A stretch of 34,928 bases of DNA from an uncultured Ectothiorhodospiraceae bacterium (GTDB lineage: Bacteria; Pseudomonadota; Gammaproteobacteria; Nitrococcales; Halorhodospiraceae): NCBI GenBank assembly GCA_913055575.1, contig CAJXLI010000010.1, positions 1 to 34,928 on the forward strand, in the 5' to 3' direction. Under the pieces are notes generated by a model. The model made no database searches. It was given only the letters and a program-made list of their open reading frames with translations, and had not been told where the DNA came from. A program made the translations under genes and the position numbers. Positions 1 through 7,802 of this stretch are shown piece after piece. Numbering within the stretch: the first letter of the stretch is position 1; each line of letters opens with the position of its first letter.

Positions 1-153
1 GACTACAACCACAACCCGGCGTCGAGCATCTTCGATGCGCCGCTGACCAAGGCCCAGGGGCCGCGGCTGATCAAGGCCTGCGCCTGGTACGACAACGAGT
101 GGGGTTTCTCCAGCCGCATGATCGACATCTCGGTCGCCATGATGCGCGCCTAA
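1..153 (+). CDS. gap: Glyceraldehyde-3-phosphate dehydrogenase, C-terminal fragment (truncated by window start)
   Basis: Frame 1 reads [57 protein letters not shown](F/Y)S.RM is the GAPDH C-terminal signature. Confidence 0.93.
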   Translation, partial: DYNHNPASSIFDAPLTKAQGPRLIKACAWYDNEWGFSSRMIDISVAMMRA

Positions 154-180
154 GGAGCCGCCACAGGCGCTGACGCGCTG

Positions 181-211
181 CCGCCCCGCCCGGCCTGGCC
201 GGGCGGGGCGG
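181..211. terminator. Bidirectional terminator-like hairpin between convergent gap and FNR-type gene
   Basis: Perfect inverted repeat ccgccccgcccggcc-t-ggccgggcggggcgg (15-bp arms), followed by a weakly T-rich tcttgtcct, in a convergent intergenic gap. Confidence 0.65.
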
Positions 212-244
212 TCTTGTCCTCGAGCCCGGTACAGGCCCGGCGCT

Positions 245-988
245 TCAGCCCGGGTCGCTGTCGACCACGTGCTGCAGCCCCTCCGCGTCGAGCAGCCGGA
301 TGAGCCGGTTGCGCTCCTCGAATAGCCGCTCGCGCTTCCAGCGCGCCATCACGCGGCTGACCGTCTCGACCCGCAGGCCGAGGAGCTCGCCGAGCTCACC
401 GCGTGACAGCGGCAGGGGGAGCCACTGCGCCTGCGGCCCGTGCTTGCGCTGCCAGTGGAGGAGGAAGGAGGCGAGCCGCTCCTCCGCCTTGCGGTTGCCG
501 AGCTCCAGGGCCAGGGACTCGACCTCGTCCAGGGCACGGCGCCAGCGCCCGAGCAGCGCGTCGCTGAAGGCCGGATCGTCGGTACGCAGCTGCTCGAGCA
601 GGGTGTTCGGCAGCCTGCAGAGGGTGACCGGTGTCAGCGTGATGGCGGTGTGGTGGTGGGTGTCGCCGAACAGCCCCTCGGCGCCGAAGAAGTCGCCCCC
701 GACGAGCAGGCGCACGATCTGGCTGCGCCCGCCGGGCTGGTTGCGGACCAGCTTGACGATGCCCTCGCGCAGGGTGAACGCCGCGTTCGCGGCGTGGCCC
801 TCCCGGTAGAGGATGGTGCCCTCCGGCTCCTCGAGCTGCCGGGCCTGGTCGTGGACGCGCTGGACCGTCTGCTGATGGATCTCACCGAAGAGCGCGACGG
901 AGCGGATCGCGCAATTTTCGCAGTCGCAGGGCTGCATGATGATCCATTCCGTGAGGTCGCTTAGTTGCCTCGACTCTACCACACTCAT
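245..988 (-). CDS. Crp/Fnr-family transcriptional regulator, FNR-like with putative Fe-S cysteines
   Basis: cNMP-binding fold plus HTH; recognition helix LRVETVSRVMARWK keeps the FNR E..SR residues; NRKAEERLASFL; four Cys in total. Start taken at ATG 988; the ORF track extends to a TTG at 1012. Confidence 0.9.
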   Translation of the reverse strand: MSVVESRQLSDLTEWIIMQPCDCENCAIRSVALFGEIHQQTVQRVHDQARQLEEPEGTILYREGHAANAAFTLREGIVKLVRNQPGGRSQIVRLLVGGDFFGAEGLFGDTHHHTAITLTPVTLCRLPNTLLEQLRTDDPAFSDALLGRWRRALDEVESLALELGNRKAEERLASFLLHWQRKHGPQAQWLPLPLSRGELGELLGLRVETVSRVMARWKRERLFEERNRLIRLLDAEGLQHVVDSDPG

Positions 989-998
989 GGCTTCGCTA

Positions 999-1012
999 TT
1001 GGGCTTGATCAA
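999..1012. promoter_or_regulatory. Candidate FNR box (TTGGGCTTGATCAA, 8/10 match to TTGAT-N4-ATCAA)
   Basis: Lies 11-24 nt upstream of the ATG (988) of the FNR-like gene; one perfect half-site. Confidence 0.35.
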
Positions 1013-1086
1013 TGCGGAAGGGGCGACCCGCCCCTGCCCCCGGCGTCGGGCGGCGTGCCCCAGGGTGGAGCGGGCGCAGCGCGGGG

Positions 1087-1980
1087 TCAGGCCGCAGCGG
1101 TGAGCAGCCGCTCGGCCTCGCGGTATTTCTCCGCCGTCTGGCGGATGGTCGCCTCGCTCAGGTGGGGCGCCGGCGGTGCCTTGTCCCAGTCCAGCGACTC
1201 GAGGTGGTCGCGGATGTACTGCTTGTCGAACGCCGGTGGCGTGGCGCCGGGCTGCCAGGCGTCCGCCGGCCAGAAGCGGGAGGCGTCCGGCGTCAGGAGC
1301 TCATCGATGATGACCGGCTCTCCCTCCGGCGTGACCCCGAACTCCAGCTTGGTGTCGGCGATGATCAGGCCGCGGGCCTCGGCGTAGGCGGTGGCCAGCT
1401 CGAAGACCTCGAGGGCGATGGTGCGGATGCGCGAGGCCAGTTCTGCCCCGATGAGGCCGATGGTCTCATCGAAGGAGATCGGCTCGTCGTGGCCGCCTAC
1501 CGCCGCCTTGGTGGTGGGCGTGAAGATCGGCTCCGGGAGCCGATCCGACAGGCGCAGCCCGTCGGGCAGGGCGACGCCGGAGACGGTGCCGTCGCGCTGG
1601 TAGGCGGCCCAGCCCGAGCCGGTGAGGTAGCCGCGGACGATGGCCTCCACGGGCAGCGCCTGGAGCCGGCGGACCACCACCGCCCGCTCGCGGACCTGCT
1701 CGGCCTCCTCCGGTGCGACCACCGCTTCCGGACGGGTGTCGAGCAAGTGGTTCGTGGCCAGGTGGGCCGTCTTGCGGAACCAGAAGTTCGACACCCGGGT
1801 GAGGACTGCCCCCTTGCCGGGGATGGGATCCGGGAGGACGACGTCGAAGGCGGAGAGCCGGTCGGTGGCGACGATGAGGAGCCGGTCGTCGTCTACGGCG
1901 TAGATGTCGCGGACCTTGCCGCTGTGCAGCAGCGGTAGGCTCTGGATCGCGGTCTGGTAGACGGGGGTTGTCGTGCTCAT
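1087..1980 (-). CDS. purC: Phosphoribosylaminoimidazole-succinocarboxamide synthase (SAICAR synthetase)
   Basis: HSGKVRDIYAVDDDRLLIVATDRLSAFDVVLPDPIPGKGAVLTRVSNFWF and VRGYLTGSGWAAYQ are PurC signatures. Confidence 0.95.
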   Translation of the reverse strand: MSTTTPVYQTAIQSLPLLHSGKVRDIYAVDDDRLLIVATDRLSAFDVVLPDPIPGKGAVLTRVSNFWFRKTAHLATNHLLDTRPEAVVAPEEAEQVRERAVVVRRLQALPVEAIVRGYLTGSGWAAYQRDGTVSGVALPDGLRLSDRLPEPIFTPTTKAAVGGHDEPISFDETIGLIGAELASRIRTIALEVFELATAYAEARGLIIADTKLEFGVTPEGEPVIIDELLTPDASRFWPADAWQPGATPPAFDKQYIRDHLESLDWDKAPPAPHLSEATIRQTAEKYREAERLLTAAA

Positions 1981-1990
1981 AAGTTATACC

Positions 1991-3424
1991 CTAACCCAGG
2001 GCTTGGAACGCGGCCAGCGCCTCTTGCCGGCTGGTGCCGAGATCCACGAGCGGTTCCGGGTAGCTCCGGCCGAGGTGCAGCCCGCTGCGTGCCCGGGCGT
2101 CCGCCGGCGCCTTCCACGGCTGGTGGATGTGCGACTTCGGCAGCCCGGCTACCTCCGGGACCCACTGGCGGACGTAGTCGCCGTCCGGATCGAAGCGCTC
2201 CCCCTGGCGTACCGGATTGAAGATGCGGAAGTAGGGTGCGGCGTCGGCCCCGCAGCCGCTGACCCATTGCCAGCCCATGCTGTTGCTCGCCAGGTCCCAG
2301 TCCACCAGCGTGTCGCGGAAGTGCGCCTCGCCGTGCTGCCAGGGCAGGCGTAGGTTCTTGACCAGGAAGGAGCCCACCACCATGCGGACCCGGTTGTGCA
2401 TCCAGCCGGTGGCCCATAGCTCACGCATACCGGCGTCCACCAGCGGGATGCCGGTCTCGCCGCGGCGCCAGGCGCCGAGTAGCGCGCCGTCGGGATCCTC
2501 GCGCCACGGGAAGGCCTCGAAGCGCCGGTCGAAGGGGCGGCGGTCGAGCTCCGGATCCTGCCACAGCAGGTGGTAGCCGAACTCCCGCCAGCCCAGCTCG
2601 CCGAGGAAGGCGTCAACGCTCGCCTCGGCCGCTGGCTGCGCTGCCCGGGCGTCGGCGGCGGCGTGCCAGACGGCGCGCACGCTCACCTCGCCGAAGTGCA
2701 GCCGGGGCGACAGCCGGGAGGTGCCGTCGCGGGCGGGGCGGTCGCGCTGCCCGGTGTAGTCGGCCAGGCCGCCGTCGATGAACCGGGCCAGCCGTTCCCG
2801 TGCTGCCGGCTCGCCGGGCCGCCAGTGCATCTCGAGCTTGCTGTCCCAGCGGATGCGCGGCAGCAGCCCCAGGGCCTCCGGCGGCTGCGGCTCCGGGATG
2901 GCGTCGGGCAGCGGGGGCAGCGCCGGCGCCGGTGCCGGCCGCGGCGGATCGATCTGGGGGCGGACGCTGCGCCAGAAGGGGGTGAAGGCCCGGTACGGGG
3001 TGCCGCTGCGGTTGCGGATGGCGCTCGGGTCGGTGAGCAGCCCGTCGGGCAGGATCTCCAGGGCGACGCCGGCCTCCGCCAGCGCGGCGCGGACCGCCGC
3101 CTCCTGGCGCCGGGCCCACGGCTCGGCGACGGTCGTGCAGTAGACGGTATCCGCCTCGCTGACCTGCGCCCAGTGGCGCAGCCGCTCGGCGGTAGCGCCG
3201 CTGTCGAGGCACAGCCGGCTGCCGGCGGTCGCCAGTGCCTCGGCCAGGGCGGCGAGGCTGTGGTGCAGCCACCAGCGGCTCGCTGCCCCCTCCGCCGGTG
3301 TCGCCTCCTCGGGGGCGTGGATGTAGAGCGGGACGAGGCGGTTGGCCCGCTGCGCTGCGGCGGCCAGGGCGGGCTGATCGTGCAGGCGCAGGTCCCGGCG
3401 TAGCCAGACCAGGGCGGTGCTCAC
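1991..3424 (-). CDS. phrB: Deoxyribodipyrimidine photo-lyase (class I cryptochrome/photolyase family)
   Basis: ALVWLRRDLRLHDQPAL at the N-terminus; TGIPLVDAGMRELWATGWMHNRVRMVVGSFLVKNL...WQWVSGCGADAAPYFRIFNP FAD-domain signature. Confidence 0.95.
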   Translation of the reverse strand: MSTALVWLRRDLRLHDQPALAAAAQRANRLVPLYIHAPEEATPAEGAASRWWLHHSLAALAEALATAGSRLCLDSGATAERLRHWAQVSEADTVYCTTVAEPWARRQEAAVRAALAEAGVALEILPDGLLTDPSAIRNRSGTPYRAFTPFWRSVRPQIDPPRPAPAPALPPLPDAIPEPQPPEALGLLPRIRWDSKLEMHWRPGEPAARERLARFIDGGLADYTGQRDRPARDGTSRLSPRLHFGEVSVRAVWHAAADARAAQPAAEASVDAFLGELGWREFGYHLLWQDPELDRRPFDRRFEAFPWREDPDGALLGAWRRGETGIPLVDAGMRELWATGWMHNRVRMVVGSFLVKNLRLPWQHGEAHFRDTLVDWDLASNSMGWQWVSGCGADAAPYFRIFNPVRQGERFDPDGDYVRQWVPEVAGLPKSHIHQPWKAPADARARSGLHLGRSYPEPLVDLGTSRQEALAAFQALG

Positions 3425-3436
3425 GGTTCGGGCTCC

Positions 3437-4324
3437 TCAGTCGCAGTGGGCTTGCAGGCGGGCGATAGCCTCGTGGGGCTCGCCTGTCAGCGCCAGGGCG
3501 CCCGGCGGCAGCTCCGCCGGCCTCCCGGCGCCGGGGCCGGTGATCCCCAGGGGCGGCTGCCCTGCGGCCGCCAGCGCGGCCGCCGCCTCGTGCCAGGCCG
3601 CTTCCGGGGCCTCACCGGCGTAGAGCAGGACGGCGCTGGCCGCCCCGCGCCGCGCTCCGGCGGCGATGGCCGGCGCCGGCACCCCCTCGCCGAGCAGCAG
3701 GGGGCGGTGGCCGACCTGGATGGCGGCCAGGGCGAGGGTGCACAGCGCCGTCTCCGCTAGGGTGGGCGGGGCGCCATCGCCGGGCGGGGCCGCGAGCAGG
3801 AAGTTCCGGCCCCGGCCCTGGGGGCGCTGGCGGTAGACCAGGTGGCCGAGCCGGCCGCGCAAGTAGCGCGCCAGCAGGTAGCCCTCGGCCACGCCATCCC
3901 AGTCGCCGCGCTGGCGCTCGGCGAGGGCCGGCAGCAGGATGTGGCTGGCGGCCCGGTCTACCGGGTAGAGGCTGAGCAGCTCGCCCAGCGCCCCCGCCAG
4001 GGCACCGGGGTCGAAGCGGGCGAGCACCCGGTCCAGGTGCTCCCGCCAGGCCGGCCAGGGCTCCTCACCCGCGGCGACGGCTTGCCCGCTCGCCTCGGCG
4101 TCGAGGACCTCCCGCGCCCTGCTGATCAGCACACCCCGGTCGAGCAGCTCCAGGATGCGGCGGATGCGGGCGATGTCCGCCTCGGTATAGAGGCGGTGGC
4201 CCTTGGCCGTGCGCTCCGGCCTGATCAGCCCGTAGCGCCTCTCCCAGGCCCGCAGGGTGACGGGGTTCACGCCGGTGAGCTCGGCCGCAGCGCGGATGGG
4301 GTAGACCGGCTGGTTGTCACCCAT
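3437..4324 (-). CDS. MerR-family transcriptional regulator, CarH/LitR-like architecture with degenerate cobalamin-binding domain
   Basis: N-terminal MerR HTH PVYPIRAAAELTGVNPVTLRAWERRYGLIRPERTAKGHRLYTEADIARI; C-terminal region aligns by eye to the B12-binding domain of CarH/LitR. Start ATG 4324 chosen; upstream ORF extension overlaps cfa. Confidence 0.85.
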   Translation of the reverse strand: MGDNQPVYPIRAAAELTGVNPVTLRAWERRYGLIRPERTAKGHRLYTEADIARIRRILELLDRGVLISRAREVLDAEASGQAVAAGEEPWPAWREHLDRVLARFDPGALAGALGELLSLYPVDRAASHILLPALAERQRGDWDGVAEGYLLARYLRGRLGHLVYRQRPQGRGRNFLLAAPPGDGAPPTLAETALCTLALAAIQVGHRPLLLGEGVPAPAIAAGARRGAASAVLLYAGEAPEAAWHEAAAALAAAGQPPLGITGPGAGRPAELPPGALALTGEPHEAIARLQAHCD

Positions 4325-5534
4325 GCGGGCGCTGTGCCACGAAGCGGTGGAGGTCGATGCGTCCGCAGCGGAAGCCGCCCTCGCAGTAGCCCAGGTAGTA
4401 GCGCCACATGCGCTGGAAGCGCTCGTCAAAGCCTTGCGCCCGGACATCGTCGCAGCGGGCGAGGAAGTTGCGGTGCCAGGCGCGGAGGGTCCGTGCGTAG
4501 TCCAGGCCGTGGGCGGTGGCCTGCTCGCAGCGCAGCCCGGCGGCCGCTAGCCCCTCGCGGACGTGGCGGGCGGTGGGCAGCATGCCGCCGGGGAAGATGT
4601 AGCGCTGGATGAAGTCCGGGCCGGCGGCATAGATCGGCCAGGCGGCCTCGTCGATGGTGATGATCTGCAGCACCGCCCGGCCGCCCGGGCGCAGGCAGCG
4701 GTGGACGGTGTCGAAGAAGGTCGCCCAGTGCTCCTGGCCGACGGCCTCGAACATCTCGATGGAGACGACGTAATCGAAGGGGCCGGCCGCCTCGCGGTAG
4801 TCCTGCAGGCGCAGGTCGGCGTGGCCGTCCAGCCCCTCGGCGGCGAGGGCATCGCGAGCCCAGGTGAGCTGCTCCTGGGAGAGGGTCACCCCGGTGACGT
4901 GGATACCCGCCCGCGCCGCCTCGCGGGCGAAGCCGCCCCAGCCGCACCCGATCTCCAGGACATGCTCACCGGGCTGCGCGCCCAGGTCGGCAAGCGTCCG
5001 GGTGTACTTGTGGCGCTGCGCCTCGCTCAGCGGCTGCCCCGGCTCGCTGAACAGGGCCGAGGAGTAGGTCATGGTCCCGTCGAGCCAGAGGCGGTAGAAA
5101 TCGTTGCCCAGGTCGTAGTGGTAGGCGATGTTGCGCCGGCTGCCGCGCGGGGTGTTGGCGCGCAGCCGGTGGAGCAGGTTGAGCAGGGCCCGCGAGTACC
5201 AGCGGCCGGCCGGGGCGGTGTTGTAGGCGTGCTCGTTGCTCGCCATCACGGCGATCAGCGGCGCCAGCTCCGGCGTATCCCACTCGCCGGCCATGAAGCT
5301 CTCGGCGAAGCCGATATCGCCACGGTGCAGGACCCGCGCCGTGAGCCGCCCCGGGCTGTGCAGGGTCATCGTCGCCGCGGGGCCGTCGTAGGTCCCGCCG
5401 AAGCGCAGCGAGGCGCCGTTGGGCAGGTGCAGCTGCAGCGTCCCGGTGTGGAAGCGCCCCAGCCAGGCGAGCAGGGGGCGGGCGGTCAGCGGCACGTGGG
5501 CCCGGGCGGATCCGGCGTCGCTGATCTGCGTCAT
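4317..5534 (-). CDS. CFA-synthase-like SAM-dependent methyltransferase
   Basis: YHYDLGNDFYRLWLDGTMTYSSALF, LEIGCGWGGFAREAA, SIEMFEAVGQEHW, DFIQRYIFPGGMLP; cyclopropane-fatty-acid synthase family. Start ATG 5534 gives a 4-bp overlap with DUF1365. Confidence 0.92.
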   Translation of the reverse strand: MTQISDAGSARAHVPLTARPLLAWLGRFHTGTLQLHLPNGASLRFGGTYDGPAATMTLHSPGRLTARVLHRGDIGFAESFMAGEWDTPELAPLIAVMASNEHAYNTAPAGRWYSRALLNLLHRLRANTPRGSRRNIAYHYDLGNDFYRLWLDGTMTYSSALFSEPGQPLSEAQRHKYTRTLADLGAQPGEHVLEIGCGWGGFAREAARAGIHVTGVTLSQEQLTWARDALAAEGLDGHADLRLQDYREAAGPFDYVVSIEMFEAVGQEHWATFFDTVHRCLRPGGRAVLQIITIDEAAWPIYAAGPDFIQRYIFPGGMLPTARHVREGLAAAGLRCEQATAHGLDYARTLRAWHRNFLARCDDVRAQGFDERFQRMWRYYLGYCEGGFRCGRIDLHRFVAQRPHG

Positions 5535-6295
5535 CCGATGCGCTCCTCCGGCGGCTGCGGCCTGCTGTGGAACTGGCCGCCGCGCAGGTAGATCTTCAGC
5601 GCCTCCCAGTGGATCCCGGCGAGGGCGCGTATCCCGGGGGGCGGCAGCCGCCCGAGGATGCGCCATAGCTGGCCGTCGGTCAGCGGCCGGCGCTCGCCGG
5701 TCTGGACGGCCGAGAGGCGTTGCCCCTCCGCCCCATCGTAGCCGATGGCCACGGTCAGGGACTCGGTCAGTGCCGAGAGGAGGAAGCGGTATTCGCCGTC
5801 CACGGGGAAGAAGGGCGAGACGTGGAAGACCTTGGTCGCCCGGCTGCGGATGGGGAAGGCCATGGGGGCCCCGTCCTGGTGCAGCAGGTAGCCGTAGGTC
5901 TCGCCGAAGGTGTTGTGTACCTCGCAGAGCACCGCCCGCGGCTGCTCGTCCCGGTCGAGGCAGAACCACACCGACAGGGGGTTGAAGGCGTGGTTGAGGA
6001 CGCGGGGGACGGTGAGCAGCAGGACACGGCCGTCGGCGGTGTCCAGGCCGCGCTCGCGCAGGACGCCGTCGATCCACGGGCGCAGCGGGGTGCCGTCCTG
6101 GGGGCCGTAGTCCTGGTCGTAGAGGCTGATCAGGCCCCGGCGGTTGTAGGCGAAGAGCCGGCTGCGCCGGTCGAGCGCCGGCAGGTCATCCAGGTCGAGG
6201 AGGAAGGCCGCGTACCGGTACCGGAAGTGGTACGTCGGGGCGACGGTACGGCGGTGGGTGACGGCCCCGACGTAGAGCGCGGGCGCTTCGATCAT
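5531..6295 (-). CDS. DUF1365 domain-containing protein
   Basis: ALYVGAVTHRRTVAPTYHFRYRYAAFLLDLDDLP...LTVPRVLNHAFNPLSVWFCLD...EVHNTFGETYGYLL; typical DUF1365 motifs and CFA/FAD-oxidase neighbourhood. Confidence 0.9.
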   Translation of the reverse strand: MIEAPALYVGAVTHRRTVAPTYHFRYRYAAFLLDLDDLPALDRRSRLFAYNRRGLISLYDQDYGPQDGTPLRPWIDGVLRERGLDTADGRVLLLTVPRVLNHAFNPLSVWFCLDRDEQPRAVLCEVHNTFGETYGYLLHQDGAPMAFPIRSRATKVFHVSPFFPVDGEYRFLLSALTESLTVAIGYDGAEGQRLSAVQTGERRPLTDGQLWRILGRLPPPGIRALAGIHWEALKIYLRGGQFHSRPQPPEERIG

Positions 6296-7635
6296 GCCGA
6301 CCCCTCCTGCGCTTGAGCGGTGGCGACCGGCGCGCGGCCAGCGGCGCTCGGCGGGCCGTGATCCCACGGCGCCGGGCAGCCGAGCTGCTCGGCCACGCGT
6401 AGGGCGGAGCGGAGCCCGTCCTCGTGGAAGCCGAAGCCGGTCCAGGCGCCGCAGAACCACAGCCGGTCCCGCCCCTGGATCTGGGGCAGGGCGTCCTGCG
6501 CCTCGGCGGCGGGGCCGTCGAGGACCGGATGGGTGAAGTGCAGCCGGCGCTGGATGTGCGCCTCGTCGATCGCGTCCACCGGGTTGAGGGTGACGAAGAT
6601 ATCCTGCTGGCTGGGGACCTGCTGCAGCCGGTTGAGCCAGTAGGTCACCGAGACCGGCCGCTGCGACTGCTCGTCGGCGGCGCTGATGTGGTTCCAGCTC
6701 GCCCAGACGTGGCGCCGCCGGGGCATGGCTGCCGCGTCGGTGTGCAGCAGCGCCTGGTTGTCCTGGAACTGGCACTTGGCGAGCAGCTGCGCCTCCGCCT
6801 CGTGGGGGGCGTCGAGCATGGCCAGGCTCTGGTCGGCGTGGGCGGCGAGGACGACCTCATCGAAGCGGCCCAGCTCGCCGCCGTCGCCGGCCAAGCGTAC
6901 GCCGCCCTCGTCGAGGCGCTGCACGCTGCGCACCGGGGTGCCCGTGTGCACGGCGTGCAGCGCCGGCAGGAGGGCATCGATGTAGCGGCGCGCACCGCCG
7001 GGCACGGTGTGCCACTGCGGCCGGTCCACCAGGTCGAGCAGGCCGTGGTTGCGGAAAAAGGCCAGGAACTGCCGCGCCGGGAAGGCCCGCAGGCTGCGCG
7101 GCGTGCAGGACCAGATGGCCGCCGCCATGGGCAGCAGGTAGTGGCGGCGGAATCCCGGCCCGTAGCCGCCGCGGTCGAGGTACTCGCCGAGGGTGACGTC
7201 GTCGGTGAGGCTGCCGGCGAGATCGCGCTTGGCCCGGCGGTTGAAGCGCAGGATGTCGACGATCATGCGCAGGAAGCCGGGCCGGAGGAGGTTGCGGCGC
7301 TGGGCGAAGAGCCCACCCAGCCCCTCGCCGTTGTACTCCAGGTCGTCATCCCGGTCGGCGCAGGCGAAGGACATGTCCGAGGCCTGGCCCTCGATACCGA
7401 GGTGGTCGAGCAGCGCGCACAGGTGGGGGTAGTTGCGTGGGTTGTAGACCATGAATCCGGTGTCCACCGGATAGGTGCCGTCGTTGAGCTGCGCATCGAT
7501 GGTGCACGTGTGCCCGCCGACGTAGTCGGCTGCCTCGAGCAGCGTCACACGGTGCCGGCCCGACAACAGCCAGGCCGCTCCCGCACCGGCGATGCCGCCG
7601 CCGACCACCGCGATATGCTTGTCCTGCAACGCCAT
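6292..7635 (-). CDS. FAD-dependent amine-oxidase-like oxidoreductase
   Basis: N-terminal Rossmann motif IAVVGGGIAGAGAAWLLSGRHRVTLLEAADYVGGHT; C-terminal LWFCGAWTGFGFHEDGLRSALRVAEQL. A TTG at 7629 sits 6 nt after GGGAGG and may be the true start. Confidence 0.92.
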   Translation of the reverse strand: MALQDKHIAVVGGGIAGAGAAWLLSGRHRVTLLEAADYVGGHTCTIDAQLNDGTYPVDTGFMVYNPRNYPHLCALLDHLGIEGQASDMSFACADRDDDLEYNGEGLGGLFAQRRNLLRPGFLRMIVDILRFNRRAKRDLAGSLTDDVTLGEYLDRGGYGPGFRRHYLLPMAAAIWSCTPRSLRAFPARQFLAFFRNHGLLDLVDRPQWHTVPGGARRYIDALLPALHAVHTGTPVRSVQRLDEGGVRLAGDGGELGRFDEVVLAAHADQSLAMLDAPHEAEAQLLAKCQFQDNQALLHTDAAAMPRRRHVWASWNHISAADEQSQRPVSVTYWLNRLQQVPSQQDIFVTLNPVDAIDEAHIQRRLHFTHPVLDGPAAEAQDALPQIQGRDRLWFCGAWTGFGFHEDGLRSALRVAEQLGCPAPWDHGPPSAAGRAPVATAQAQEGSA

Positions 7636-7709
7636 CCTCCCTGCGGTCAGGGGCCCGCTTGCGAGTGTCCCGCCACGGGCCGGTTACCGAAAGCCCCTAG
7701 GATGCTCAG

Positions 7710-7724
7710 TGTAGAGGCTTTGTA
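7710..7724. promoter_or_regulatory. Candidate MerR/CarH-type direct repeat operator upstream of the FAD-oxidase/DUF1365/cfa/merR/phr operon
   Basis: TGTA (TACA on minus strand) repeated at exactly 11-bp spacing (7710 and 7721), about 75-90 nt upstream of the operon; the minus strand also reads TTTACA (-35-like). Confidence 0.25.
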
Positions 7725-7802
7725 AAACCACCGCAGGTACGCAGGCTGCCCAGGGGGCTCGCCTCCGGTATCCTCTGCCCCGAGGGGGGGAGGTGAGATC
7801 GC

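Noticed and set aside
1983-1988. TATAAC box just before the purC ATG as a promoter
   Set aside because: Only 2-3 nt from the start codon with no plausible -35 17 bp upstream; would require a leaderless transcript initiating inside the ORF.
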